This document shows, one piece after another, positions 25,829-34,494 of a stretch of DNA of 64,000 nucleotides. Numbering within the stretch: the stretch's first letter is position 1; each line of letters starts with the position of its first letter. Below the pieces are notes generated by a model. The model was not told where the DNA came from. It was given only the letters and a program-made list of their open reading frames with translations, and made no database searches. A program made the translations under genes and the position numbers. This DNA comes from Chryseobacterium sp. LAM-KRS1 (lineage in GTDB: Bacteria; Bacteroidota; Bacteroidia; Flavobacteriales; Weeksellaceae). The stretch is taken from positions 124,001 to 188,000 of the forward strand of contig NZ_JAAOIZ010000003.1 of the NCBI RefSeq assembly GCF_013184525.1, given 5' to 3'.

Positions 25829-27373
25829 ATGTCCGAAAAAATATTATGGATAGATGATGAAATAGATTTACTCAAACCTCATATCGTATTTTTAGAAAAA
25901 AAAGGCTACCAGGTAACTCCTGTTAATAATGTGAATGAAGCACTGGAGCTTATCGATTCTGAGAAATTTGCATTGACACTGATCGATGAAAATATGCCCG
26001 GGATCTCAGGTTTGGAAGCAATTCCTATGATCAAAGAAAAAGACAATTCCTTAAAGATAGTAATGGTTACTAAAAGTGAGGAAGAGCATATTATGGAGGA
26101 AGCAATAGGTTCACAGATTGCCGACTACATACTAAAGCCCGTTAATCCGAATCAGATTCTTTTATCATTGAAAAAAAATCTTCAGGAAGATAATCTGGTT
26201 GAACAAAAAACCATTTTGCAATACCAACAGGAATTCAGAAATCTTTCGATGGAACTTTCTTATTTAAAATCTTATCAGGAATGGGCGGAATATTATAAGA
26301 AAATTCTAAACTGGGAAATTAAATTTGATAAGGTAACTGATAATGAATTTGCAGATCTTCTACAATCTCAGAAAGAAGAAGCCAACATTCAGTTTGCAAA
26401 GTTTATTGAAAATAATTACGAAGAGTGGTTAAGCGGAAGCGATAAACCATCGATGAGCCATACCCTTTTCAAAGATAAAGTAAAACCTGAGGTAGAAAAA
26501 AGTAAGGTTCTTCTTCTTATGATAGATAATCTAAGATATGATCAATGGAAAGTAGTTGAGCCTCTATTTACAAAGTATTATAATAAAGTGTCTGAAGATT
26601 ATTATTACAGTATTCTTCCTACAGCTACTCAGTATGCAAGAAATTCATTCTTTGCAGGCCTATTACCATCTGAAATAGAAAAACGTTTCCCAGATAAATG
26701 GTTTAACGATAATGAAGACGGAAATAAAAACGAATTTGAACGTGACTTTCTTGAGGATCAGATGAAAAGAATTGGCCTTGGTTCAAAATCAATGAAATAC
26801 TTAAAAGTATTGAATGCAGATTTCGAGAGAAAGATCTATGATGATTTTAATCAACACAAAAATAATGATTTATTGGTGATTGTTTATAATTTCATTGATA
26901 TACTATCTCACGCCAAAACAGATAATCATATTGTAGACCAATTGATTCGGGATGATAAAACTTTTAGATCTTTAACTTATAACTGGTTTGAAAATTCATC
27001 CATCTTAAAGATCATTAAACTCGCTGCTGAAAATGGTTATAAATTGGTGATTACTACTGATCATGGAACGGTATATGTGAAAAAACCAAGCAAAGTAGTA
27101 GGTGACAGAGAAACTTCCACTAATATCCGTTATAAAACAGGTAAAAGTTTAACTTATGATGACCGGGATGTATGGGCTATTACCAATCCTGAGAAATTAT
27201 TTTTACCCAAAGGAAACCTGAGCTCTAAGTATATCTTTGCAAAAAACAATATCTTCCTGGCTTATCCAAAGAATTACAACCACTTTGTCAACTATTATAA
27301 AGAAACATATCAACACGGAGGAATATCATTAGAAGAATGTATTATTCCCATTAGTATATTAGAACCCAAGTAG
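25829..27373 (+). CDS. porX: T9SS response regulator PorX
   Basis: The 514-residue protein has a response-regulator receiver domain (1-120) with phosphoacceptor Asp53 (LIDENMPG) and MVTKSEEE. It ends in a PglZ/alkaline-phosphatase-type domain (about 205-514) with MIDNLRYDQW, the nucleophile Thr in LPTATQYARNSFF and ITTDHG. This architecture is that of PorX, which with PorY controls type IX secretion and can act on nucleotides. It is followed by a strong terminator. Its presence supports a T9SS-bearing Bacteroidetes. Confidence 0.95.
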   Translation: MSEKILWIDDEIDLLKPHIVFLEKKGYQVTPVNNVNEALELIDSEKFALTLIDENMPGISGLEAIPMIKEKDNSLKIVMVTKSEEEHIMEEAIGSQIADYILKPVNPNQILLSLKKNLQEDNLVEQKTILQYQQEFRNLSMELSYLKSYQEWAEYYKKILNWEIKFDKVTDNEFADLLQSQKEEANIQFAKFIENNYEEWLSGSDKPSMSHTLFKDKVKPEVEKSKVLLLMIDNLRYDQWKVVEPLFTKYYNKVSEDYYYSILPTATQYARNSFFAGLLPSEIEKRFPDKWFNDNEDGNKNEFERDFLEDQMKRIGLGSKSMKYLKVLNADFERKIYDDFNQHKNNDLLVIVYNFIDILSHAKTDNHIVDQLIRDDKTFRSLTYNWFENSSILKIIKLAAENGYKLVITTDHGTVYVKKPSKVVGDRETSTNIRYKTGKSLTYDDRDVWAITNPEKLFLPKGNLSSKYIFAKNNIFLAYPKNYNHFVNYYKETYQHGGISLEECIIPISILEPK

Positions 27374-27403
27374 TTTTTTCATAGTTTATTAATTTTGGGT
27401 TCA

Positions 27404-27441
27404 GGGCGGAAAAAATCAATTGATTTTTTCCGCCCTTTTTT
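27404..27441 (+). terminator. Rho-independent terminator of porX
   Basis: A perfect 32-base palindrome (27404-27435) with a GGGCGG/CCGCCC base is followed by seven T, about 30 bases behind the porX stop. Confidence 0.88.
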
Positions 27442-27493
27442 TAAGGCATCTATTTTGTATACTAATACATACACAATAATTAAATACACTATT

Positions 27494-27874
27494 ATGAAAA
27501 GAAGCATTTTTGCTACAGCTGCTATAGCAGCTTTGTTTTTAACCTCATGTAATAAGGAAAAAACTCCTGCAGATACTGCAACAACTGCAACCGTAGATAC
27601 AATATCTTCAAAACCATCTGATTCAGCTGCTGTTTCAGCCGGTAAGGATGAAATTGTAAAAAGTACCTCAACAGACAGTAGTGGAAAAACACTGGAAATG
27701 ACGTTCAATAACACCAAAAACACAGCAACAGTAGTATTCAACAAAGAAACGATTGAATTACAGGGCCAAAAGCCCGCATCTGGAATCTGGTATAAGAATG
27801 ATCACTATGAATTGAGAGGAAAAGGAGAAGAAATTGAACTTACAAAAGATGGAAAAGTAGTTTTTAAAAAATAA
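27494..27874 (+). CDS. MliC-like lipoprotein
   Basis: The 126-residue product begins MKRSIFATAAIAALFLTSC, a lipoprotein signal with Cys19. A Thr/Ser/Ala-rich linker (about 25-65) precedes a small beta domain (about 65-126). The segment WYKNDHYELRGKGEEIELT resembles MliC/PliC inhibitors of C-type lysozyme. The in-frame start 33 codons upstream lies within the porX terminator, so 27494 is used. Lysozyme inhibition is a family inference. Confidence 0.72.
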   Translation: MKRSIFATAAIAALFLTSCNKEKTPADTATTATVDTISSKPSDSAAVSAGKDEIVKSTSTDSSGKTLEMTFNNTKNTATVVFNKETIELQGQKPASGIWYKNDHYELRGKGEEIELTKDGKVVFKK

Positions 27875-27961
27875 AATCTATTATAATAAGATAAAAAGTC
27901 GGTTTTGAAATTCAGGGCCGACTTTTTAATTTCCCTACATTTGAAAAAATTTATTTTTTGT

Positions 27962-28726
27962 ATGAAATTAATCACTTATAATGTTAACGGAATCAGGGCA
28001 GCTTTTACAAAAGATTTTTTGGGTTGGCTAAAGACTGCTGATCCGGATATCATTTGTATTCAAGAAAGTAAGGCTGGAAACGATCAGATAGACATCGACA
28101 GTCTTCAAAAACTTGGTTATCATAGTTACTGGCATTCTGCTATAAGAAAAGGATATAGTGGCGTAGGAATAGCTTCTAAAACTCAGCCCAATCATGTAGA
28201 ATATGGTTGCGGAATTGAAAGCTATGATAATGAAGGAAGGATTATCAGAGCAGATTTTGATGATTATTCCGTAATTTCGGTATATGTCCCTTCTGCATCT
28301 AATATTGAAAGATTAGACTTTAAAATGCAGTTTTGCCATGATTTTCTGAATTATATTAAAATCCTTAAAAAAGAAATTCCTAACCTTATTATTTCAGGTG
28401 ATTTTAATATTTGCCATCAGGCTATTGATATTCATGATCCTGTGCGCTTAAAAAATGTTTCCGGCTTTTTACCTATGGAACGTGAATGGATGACCAATTT
28501 CATCGAAGAATGTGAACTGATAGACAGTTTCAGGTTTTTTAATAATGAGCCTGATAATTACACATGGTGGAGCTACAGGCAAAATTCAAGAGCAAATAAT
28601 AAAGGCTGGAGATTAGATTATAACTTTACCTCTTATGCTTTAAAGGACAAGCTGTCAAGAGCTGTTATTTTAAAAGAAGCCGTTCATTCGGATCATTGCC
28701 CCGCATTGCTGGAATTAGACGTATAA
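27962..28726 (+). CDS. xth: Exodeoxyribonuclease III
   Basis: The 254-residue enzyme is an AP endonuclease/3'-exonuclease of base-excision repair. Motifs are MKLITYNVNGIRAAF with Asn7, catalytic Glu35 in CIQESK, ISGDFNICH and the C-terminal HSDHCPALLEL with the catalytic Asp-His. The start at 27962 gives the standard N terminus; an upstream in-frame ATG would add 19 unrelated residues. A hairpin terminator follows. Confidence 0.95.
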   Translation: MKLITYNVNGIRAAFTKDFLGWLKTADPDIICIQESKAGNDQIDIDSLQKLGYHSYWHSAIRKGYSGVGIASKTQPNHVEYGCGIESYDNEGRIIRADFDDYSVISVYVPSASNIERLDFKMQFCHDFLNYIKILKKEIPNLIISGDFNICHQAIDIHDPVRLKNVSGFLPMEREWMTNFIEECELIDSFRFFNNEPDNYTWWSYRQNSRANNKGWRLDYNFTSYALKDKLSRAVILKEAVHSDHCPALLELDV

Positions 28727-28740
28727 AAACGTTCAAATAA

Positions 28741-28771
28741 AAAAGCCAACTGAATCAATCAGTTGGCTTTT
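28741..28771. terminator. Bidirectional hairpin terminator
   Basis: Perfect 13-base arms (28741-28753 and 28759-28771) surround a 5-base loop, with A and T at the ends. It serves the convergent xth and rlpA genes. Confidence 0.85.
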
Positions 28772-28792
28772 AAAATTTAATAAATCATAAAT

Positions 28793-29164
28793 TTAATCGA
28801 CAATTTCATATTCCACCGGAATAGTACCAAGATTGGTATTTCCGATTTCATCGAACGCGGCTCTGGAAATATCCAAAGCTCTTGATGAATGGAAAGGTCC
28901 TCTATCATTTATCCTCACTGTAACCTCTTTTCCATTGCTTAAATTGGTAACTCTAATTTTAGTCCCAAAAGGAAGCGTTCTGTTTGCAGCGGTGAATTTT
29001 GAATTATCAAAAATTTCTCCGTTTGCTGTTTTTCTACCATTAAACTTATCGTGATAGAACGATGCATAACTTGTTTTTTTCGCATCTGTGGCATTGTTCT
29101 TGAAAGAATAAATACCAAAGGCTGAAATCATCATTATGATTACGAGAATGAATCTTTTCATCAT
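28793..29164 (-). CDS. RlpA family septal ring lytic transglycosylase-like protein
   Basis: The 123-residue protein has an N-terminal membrane anchor or signal (1-22) and a double-psi beta barrel. It carries the RlpA landmarks ASFYHDKFNGRKTANGE, FGTKIRVTNL, INDRGPF and the Asp in ALDISRAAF. RlpA cleaves denuded glycan strands at septa. No SPOR domain is present, so it is the short form. A -7 element TACATTTG lies 26 bases before the start. Confidence 0.9.
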   Translation of the reverse strand: MMKRFILVIIMMISAFGIYSFKNNATDAKKTSYASFYHDKFNGRKTANGEIFDNSKFTAANRTLPFGTKIRVTNLSNGKEVTVRINDRGPFHSSRALDISRAAFDEIGNTNLGTIPVEYEIVD

Positions 29165-29443
29165 TTTGAATTTTATTGGTTTTGACTTGGCAAATGTATC
29201 ATGAATCTGCTTAAGACCATAGCCGATATGTTAAAAACTGTTAATAAAAACCCAATTCAAAGTTAACAACGTCTGTAACCCTTTACAAATAGGGGTTTTA
29301 GAACTACCTGTTAAAAAGTGTTAAAAATAAGCCTTAAAAGTTAACATAATTAACTAATCATAACATCCATCATTCACAAATAATACATAATCAACTGATA
29401 TACAATACAATAAAAAAATTGAATCATCCTATAAATTAATACA
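29165..29443. other. Intergenic region with phased TGTTAA repeats
   Basis: This stretch lies upstream of rlpA. It holds a -7 element for rlpA (29191-29198) and two pairs of TGTTAA, at 29229/29239 and 29309/29319. The members of each pair are 10 bases apart and the pairs 80 bases apart. Further GTTAAC copies occur nearby. No gene was found. Confidence 0.55.
29191..29198 (-). promoter_or_regulatory. -7 promoter element of rlpA
   Basis: The minus strand reads TACATTTG, matching TAnnTTTG, 26 bases before the rlpA-like start codon. Confidence 0.55.
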
Positions 29444-29477
29444 AAAAAGACCAATGAAATATTTCATTGGTCTTTTT
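29444..29477 (-). terminator. Hairpin terminator of the secreted-protein pair
   Basis: Two perfect 17-base arms (29444-29460, 29461-29477) with a terminal T run on the minus strand follow the gene ending at 29495. Confidence 0.83.
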
Positions 29478-29494
29478 AAAGAGGGTAAATACTA

Positions 29495-30196
29495 TTATTT
29501 TAAATATTCTAATACATAATCATAGGTCCCTGCAGGATAAACTACAGACATACTTTGAGATCCGGTAACCGCATTTCCCTCTGCTTTTCCCAATGTATAG
29601 GAATACAAGTCTCTCGAATAAACTACCCCTGAACCCGACTTATAGATTGTAATACCATATATAGATTTCATTCCATCTGGTGAAGGGATATTTACCGCAG
29701 TAGATGTCCCTGTAGCTGCAAACGTCCCTTTTACAGCATAAACCTGTGAATTATTTATTGAAGTCCTGGTAGGAGTTTCTGAAGTTGTTATATTGGTTTT
29801 TTCAGACATCGGCAACCACTTTCCTGCTGAAATATCTGTGGATTGTCCTGGGTTAAAAAAGTAATAAAAACCAGGAGTTACTGCAGTTACAACTCCATTT
29901 CCGGCCACAGTGTTTCCTGTAGCAGTATTATAAACCACCATACCATCATATGCCGAAGGAAAATTAATACCATCAAGACTTTCAGTCTTAAAAGTAAATA
30001 TCGTTAAATCTGTTGAGGGAAATAATAATCCTTTTCCGTCATTTAGCGTTGAATTGTTATTTGTAGATGCATCCAAAAATATGTTTTCATTAGGATACTG
30101 GTTAGTGATTGCTCCGTTTGATAAAACCTGGGCATTAAAAGAGACTCCAATAAATGTGGTTATCAATGTATAAATTATTTTCTTCATTTGTTTCAA
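29495..30196 (-). CDS. Secreted protein of unknown function
   Basis: The 233-residue protein starts with a signal peptide (cleaved near residue 22, SFNAQ). The mature part is rich in Gly, Ser, Thr and Asn. It contains DGMVVYNTATGNTVAG and GFYYFFNPGQSTDISAGKWLPM, phrases shared by many flavobacterial secreted proteins with tail-fibre-like repeats. It follows the next gene by 19 bases on the same strand and shares its style, so the two form an operon. No enzyme motif or T9SS domain is visible. Surface or extracellular location is inferred. Confidence 0.65.
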   Translation of the reverse strand: MKQMKKIIYTLITTFIGVSFNAQVLSNGAITNQYPNENIFLDASTNNNSTLNDGKGLLFPSTDLTIFTFKTESLDGINFPSAYDGMVVYNTATGNTVAGNGVVTAVTPGFYYFFNPGQSTDISAGKWLPMSEKTNITTSETPTRTSINNSQVYAVKGTFAATGTSTAVNIPSPDGMKSIYGITIYKSGSGVVYSRDLYSYTLGKAEGNAVTGSQSMSVVYPAGTYDYVLEYLK

Positions 30197-30215
30197 TTTT
30201 AGTGTTGTAAATTAT

Positions 30216-30899
30216 TTATCTACCTGATAGGATCCCCCAAACTTTTGTACCATTTTGATCAACGGTTATAAAACAAAACGAACCTCCTGCTGTGATATTT
30301 GATGGAAGATTGTTAATTGGTCTGGTTGAACCAACAACCGCAGCCGGATCCCATCCTATATTTCCAGGACCATTAGCCGAAACGCATCTCACTGAATTTA
30401 AAGGTAATGATGCTGCGGCCGGTAACAATAATTGGCTGCTATTTCCCATAGCAGTTGTAACAATTGAGTAATCATCATCTGCCCATGCAATAGGAGCATT
30501 TGTAGAATGAAGTCTTCCTTTCTGAATTTGAAAGTTCATCGTTGACGCTCCATTTCCTCCTAAAGTTTTCCATTCAGGAACGGAATTGTCAAAATAATAA
30601 AAACCGGCACCTGTTATCTTATTTGTTCTGGATGTATTGCCTGAGCCTGAAGTAATATAAATAATAGCACCGTTTTGCGGAGCACCATAGGTTCCCGAAT
30701 TATTATCCTTGGCCAATAATTCACTTGCAGTCATTCTTGGGACTAGAACAGCGTCTGCCATAGCATTATCTGTAGTATTAGCAACCACATCCAATGTTGC
30801 TGCGGGCCTTGTCGTGTTAATACCAACTCCTCTTTGTTGAGCTTTTGAAAGCACGACAAATGTGATCAGCATTGCTGCTGTCAATAAATTTTTTTTCAT
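30216..30899 (-). CDS. Secreted tail-fibre-like protein of unknown function
   Basis: The 227-residue protein has a signal peptide (cleaved near residue 20, LSKAQ), followed by GVGINTTRPAATLDVVANTTDNA and VLVPRMTASELLAKD. This opening is common in Bacteroidetes proteins whose N terminus resembles phage tail-fibre shafts. GAGFYYFDNSVPEWKTLGG is the other familiar phrase. It heads the two-gene unit with the protein at 29495-30196 and has a promoter with a leader of about 160 bases. Function is unknown. Confidence 0.65.
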   Translation of the reverse strand: MKKNLLTAAMLITFVVLSKAQQRGVGINTTRPAATLDVVANTTDNAMADAVLVPRMTASELLAKDNNSGTYGAPQNGAIIYITSGSGNTSRTNKITGAGFYYFDNSVPEWKTLGGNGASTMNFQIQKGRLHSTNAPIAWADDDYSIVTTAMGNSSQLLLPAAASLPLNSVRCVSANGPGNIGWDPAAVVGSTRPINNLPSNITAGGSFCFITVDQNGTKVWGILSGR

Positions 30900-31240
30900 A
30901 CGTGTTTTTTGAATTTTTAATTATTTTTCAGTAATAATCTTATACAAGATGTTTATTTGCACACATCCCAACCTGTACTTCATTATTCACAAAATAACAA
31001 CTAAAATTGTTCTTAATCCAATATTTTTGTGATTTAATGGTGTAGATTTAGTATAACCTATTACTCCGGCAAAGTTAAGTTTAAATAATTAAAAATTCAA
31101 ATTAACGCAATTTCGCTCCCATTTAAAGCAACAAAACAACAATATAAAACATTGATAATTAACAACATGTAAAAAATAAAGCATATCAGATGAAAAACAG
31201 AATCAACAACAAATAAGTCAATAATATTTTTAACTATAAA
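30900..31240. other. Intergenic region with a promoter and long leader
   Basis: The stretch upstream of the secreted-protein pair contains the minus-strand promoter at 31070-31100 and a leader of about 160 bases. The rest is A+T-rich without a recognisable gene. The hairpin at 31241-31278 belongs to rimO. Confidence 0.5.
31070..31100 (-). promoter_or_regulatory. Promoter of the secreted-protein pair
   Basis: On the minus strand TTG (31100-31098) and TAACTTTG (31077-31070) are 20 bases apart, fitting the Bacteroidetes -33/-7 promoter. It would give a leader of about 160 bases before 30899. Confidence 0.55.
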
Positions 31241-31278
31241 AAAAATAATGTAAAGTTTAAAGACTTTACATTATTTTT
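31241..31278 (-). terminator. Hairpin terminator of rimO
   Basis: Perfect 16-base arms (31241-31256, 31263-31278) surround a 6-base loop, with A and T tracts at the ends. It lies 32 bases past the rimO stop. Confidence 0.8.
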
Positions 31279-31309
31279 TATGAAAATATTATTTTTATCT
31301 ATTTTTTTT

Positions 31310-32611
31310 CTAAATCAACTCTCCATACAGGTCAAATTCTTCCGCAGAAGTTATTTTCACCATAGCAAATTCTCCAATTGAAATATAGGTATTATCAGCA
31401 GGAACTAAAACAGTGTTATCTACATCAGGAGAATCATATTCAGTTCTTCCTATAAAATAATTTCCTTCTTTTCTATCAAAAATACACTTATAAACTTCCC
31501 CGATTCTTTCCTGGTTTTTTTCCCACGAAATCTGAGATTGGAGCTCCATGATTTCTTCAACTCTTCCTTCTTTAACTTCCTGAGGAATATTATCCTCCAG
31601 AACATGAGCGGTCGTATTTTCTTCATGAGAATAGGTAAAGCAACCTAATCTATCAAATCTTTGCTCTCTTACCCAATCTTTTAATTCCTGGAATCTTTCC
31701 TCCGTTTCTCCGGGATATCCAACGATTAATGTAGTTCTGATTGCCATATCGGGTACTTTTTCTCTGAACTTTGCCAGTAAGGCATCTGTCTTTTCATGAG
31801 TCGTTCCTCTTTTCATTGATTTTAGAAGATCAGAATTTATATGCTGAAGAGGAATATCAATATAATTACAGACTTTAGGCTCTTCTCTGATGATATCTAA
31901 GACATCTTCCGGAAAACCACTAGGAAAAGCATAATGAAGTCTTATCCACTCGATTCCGTCCACTTTCACAAGCTCTTTTAAAAGATCTCCAAGTGCCCGT
32001 CTTTTATAAATATCTAATCCATAGTATGTAAGGTCTTGAGCAATAAGGATCAATTCTTTGGTTCCAACTTTAGCTAGTTTTTCAGCTTCACGCACTAGTT
32101 TTTCAATTGGTGTAGAAACATGTCCGCCTCTCATTAGGGGAATCGCACAAAAAGAGCACGGCCTATCACAGCCCTCAGATATTTTAAGATATGCATAATG
32201 TTTTGGCGTTGTAGTTAATCTTTCACCTACCAGCTCGTGCTTATAATCCGCACCTAAATGTTTTAACAAGATCGGAAGATCTCTGGTTCCAAAATACTGA
32301 TCTACATCAGGAATTTCCTTAACTAAATCCGGTTTGTATCTTTCGGAAAGACATCCAGTAACGAAAACTTTCTCCACCTCTCCCCTGTTTTTCGCATCAA
32401 CATAATCAAGAATAGTATTGATAGATTCTTCTTTTGCATTGTCTATGAAACCACAGGTATTGATGACCACAATATCTCCCTTGTCTTCATGTACAACTTC
32501 TTTACCATTCGCTTTAAGCTGACTCATCAAAACTTCAGAATCATATACATTTTTAGAGCAACCAAGGGTTACGATATTAATTTTCTTTTTACCTACAGAT
32601 TTTGTGCGCAT
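31310..32611 (-). CDS. rimO: Ribosomal protein S12 methylthiotransferase
   Basis: The 433-residue radical-SAM enzyme methylthiolates an Asp of ribosomal protein S12. The auxiliary [4Fe-4S] cluster ligands are Cys18 (VTLGCSKN), Cys53 (NTCGF) and Cys87 (TGCLSER). The radical-SAM CxxxCxxC is Cys148, Cys152 and Cys155 (CDRPCSFC). A TRAM domain follows from about 368. The longer frame to 32632 begins with a TTG inside the -7 element, so ATG 32611 is chosen. Confidence 0.96.
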   Translation of the reverse strand: MRTKSVGKKKINIVTLGCSKNVYDSEVLMSQLKANGKEVVHEDKGDIVVINTCGFIDNAKEESINTILDYVDAKNRGEVEKVFVTGCLSERYKPDLVKEIPDVDQYFGTRDLPILLKHLGADYKHELVGERLTTTPKHYAYLKISEGCDRPCSFCAIPLMRGGHVSTPIEKLVREAEKLAKVGTKELILIAQDLTYYGLDIYKRRALGDLLKELVKVDGIEWIRLHYAFPSGFPEDVLDIIREEPKVCNYIDIPLQHINSDLLKSMKRGTTHEKTDALLAKFREKVPDMAIRTTLIVGYPGETEERFQELKDWVREQRFDRLGCFTYSHEENTTAHVLEDNIPQEVKEGRVEEIMELQSQISWEKNQERIGEVYKCIFDRKEGNYFIGRTEYDSPDVDNTVLVPADNTYISIGEFAMVKITSAEEFDLYGELI

Positions 32612-32629
32612 CTTTTTGATTTGAGTGTG

Positions 32630-32637
32630 CAAAGATA
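32630..32637 (-). promoter_or_regulatory. -7 promoter element of rimO
   Basis: The minus strand reads TATCTTTG, matching TAnnTTTG, and ends 18 bases before the chosen start. Confidence 0.6.
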
Positions 32638-32668
32638 CGAAATATTAAAAAGTTTGAATCAAAAAATA

Positions 32669-32693
32669 AAAACCACTTTAATAAAGTGGTTTT
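32669..32693 (-). terminator. Hairpin terminator at the end of the polysaccharide locus
   Basis: Arms AAAACCACTTTA (32669-32680) and its reverse complement (32682-32693) pair perfectly. It lies just behind the rfbC stop and marks the left end of the polysaccharide locus. Confidence 0.75.
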
Positions 32694-32704
32694 CAGTAAA
32701 CTGT

Positions 32705-33250
32705 TTAGAAGTTTTTTTCTTTAAAGCTGGGAGCATTTTTATCTTTTTCGGATAAAAGCATATCTTTTTCATCAACCATCCAATCAATATTAAGATCTGT
32801 ATCATTAAATCTCACTGCACCTTCCGATTCTTTATTATAGAAATTATCACATTTGTAAGCAAATACAGCAGTGTCACTTAATACAGAAAAGCCATGTCCA
32901 AATCCTCTTGGTATATACAACTGAAGCTTATTTTCTCCTGTAAGCTCAATTCCAAACCATTTTCCAAAAGTGGGAGAATCCTCTCTTAGATCCACTGCAA
33001 CGTCCCAAACATTCCCTTCAAGACAAGACACTAATTTTGATTGTGCGTGTTCACCTTTTTGCAAATGTATCCCTCTTAAAACTCCATAAGATGATTTAGA
33101 AATATTATCCTGAACAAAATGTCCATTCATTCCCGTCAATTCTTCAAATCTTTTTTCATTATATTTTTCAAAGAAATAACCTCTATCATCTTCGAAAACT
33201 GTAGGTTCTATAATGTAGCAGTCTTTAAGTGGGGTTTCTTTTATTTTCAT
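32705..33250 (-). CDS. rfbC: dTDP-4-dehydrorhamnose 3,5-epimerase
   Basis: The 181-residue cupin enzyme converts dTDP-4-dehydro-6-deoxyglucose to its L-lyxo isomer on the way to dTDP-L-rhamnose. It shows FVQDNISKSSYGVLRGIHLQ with the catalytic His, YIPRGFGHGFSVLSD and a C-terminal FNDTDLNIDW. It is the last gene of the locus; rfbA, rfbB and rfbD are not in the window. A 37-base gap separates it from the secreted TIM-barrel gene. Confidence 0.95.
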   Translation of the reverse strand: MKIKETPLKDCYIIEPTVFEDDRGYFFEKYNEKRFEELTGMNGHFVQDNISKSSYGVLRGIHLQKGEHAQSKLVSCLEGNVWDVAVDLREDSPTFGKWFGIELTGENKLQLYIPRGFGHGFSVLSDTAVFAYKCDNFYNKESEGAVRFNDTDLNIDWMVDEKDMLLSEKDKNAPSFKEKNF

Positions 33251-33287
33251 AAAGTTTATATATCTTATTTAGGTATCTAATATTTTA

Positions 33288-34481
33288 TTAGTTGTAAGCA
33301 AAAACAATGATATCACCTGGTAAAATACTATCATTATATTTTTTTAATAAGGACAGTTCCATGCTTTTACCTGTATTGTTATCTACTTTTCTAATTCTCA
33401 TTTTGGGCTGGTATTCCAATCGCATATTTTCACTCAAAGATTTGTTTTGTACAATAATGAATTTATTCTTTCCATTAGACATGATAGAAACTATAGCCTC
33501 TTTTCCGTATGTTGTAAAAAATTTAAATTGTTCGGGTACAGAGTATAATTTTTTTGTTCCTTCTGGTATATTAATACCGGTATGAAAAACAGCGACAGAT
33601 TTAGCTCCTGAAAATACCCATGCGAGTCTTTGTATTTGCTCATTAACACTTTTTACTACATTGTAAGTAGGTGTAGGATTACCACGATCATCAACTATTG
33701 AATATCCATAATTTTCCTTTCTCCAATTGGCTTCATAATTCAGCGTCCAATAGGCAAAATACTGTAATCCTTGAGCCCCATATAATAAATTCCCAAATTG
33801 TTGAAGCTTAATTCCTGAAACTGTAGGTTGCCGATAGTCATAATGAATTGTTGAACATGCAAAAGCCCAAAAATCAATATCCTTATTCAAGCTAACACTT
33901 CGTAAATCCTCCAAATTTTTATACCAATCAATTCTCACCTGATCTTTTACAATTGGATAATTATCAAAAGAAAGAAAACTTACGGGTACTTTCTGTACAA
34001 AAGTATTTAAATAATCTCTATATGTAATATTATTTAGTAATTTCGGTTCTACATAATTAGGGAATAAATTAATGTAAATTATGTGATAAGGATCTATCTT
34101 TTTAATTTTTTTTGCAAGGATAGCTAAATTATCAAAATCACTTGGATTAGGTTCATCCCCGATGCAGTAGCCATACAATGCAGGATGATTTTTAAAAAGA
34201 TTTAAAGTACCTTCTGTATCGGTAAATAGTGAAGAAACTCTAATGATCAATTTAACGTTCGCTTTTTTAGCAGCATTTAAAGCAGTTTTAACTTCTTGAT
34301 TGGAATTATAAAGTGTATAACAGATATCTATACCTGCACGTTTCATAGTTGAAAATTGACTTACAGTTGAATACTCTCCAGGAGGAACCCCATGAAATGC
34401 AAAAATAGGCATCCTTTTCTCTTGAGATATTACAATGTTATACACCAACAAAAATACTATGACCACTAAATTCCTAATCAT
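33288..34481 (-). CDS. Secreted TIM-barrel protein, glycoside hydrolase-like
   Basis: The 397-residue protein has a signal peptide (1-19, ending NIVISQ) and a (beta/alpha)8-barrel layout. Strand ends carry IFAFHG (26-31), YGYCIGDEPNP (103-113, with Asp109 and Glu110) and SFLSFDNYP (168-176, with Asp173). YFAYWTLN follows further on. The GDEP segment looks like the acid/base position of clan-A glycosidases. A small beta domain (about 310-397) ends the protein. It lies 13 bases downstream of a sugar transferase, so it may trim or release the polysaccharide. The exact family was not identified. Confidence 0.65.
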   Translation of the reverse strand: MIRNLVVIVFLLVYNIVISQEKRMPIFAFHGVPPGEYSTVSQFSTMKRAGIDICYTLYNSNQEVKTALNAAKKANVKLIIRVSSLFTDTEGTLNLFKNHPALYGYCIGDEPNPSDFDNLAILAKKIKKIDPYHIIYINLFPNYVEPKLLNNITYRDYLNTFVQKVPVSFLSFDNYPIVKDQVRIDWYKNLEDLRSVSLNKDIDFWAFACSTIHYDYRQPTVSGIKLQQFGNLLYGAQGLQYFAYWTLNYEANWRKENYGYSIVDDRGNPTPTYNVVKSVNEQIQRLAWVFSGAKSVAVFHTGINIPEGTKKLYSVPEQFKFFTTYGKEAIVSIMSNGKNKFIIVQNKSLSENMRLEYQPKMRIRKVDNNTGKSMELSLLKKYNDSILPGDIIVFAYN

Positions 34482-34494
34482 TTGTCTAAGATTA

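Noticed and set aside
27395..27493. Longer start for the MliC-like lipoprotein
   Set aside because: The extra 33 codons cover the porX terminator palindrome and would bury the lipoprotein signal, so the start at 27494 is used.
29495..30899. Tail-fibre-like phrases suggesting a prophage
   Set aside because: Both proteins have signal peptides and no phage structural, integrase or lysis genes lie nearby. This style is common in secreted Bacteroidetes proteins.
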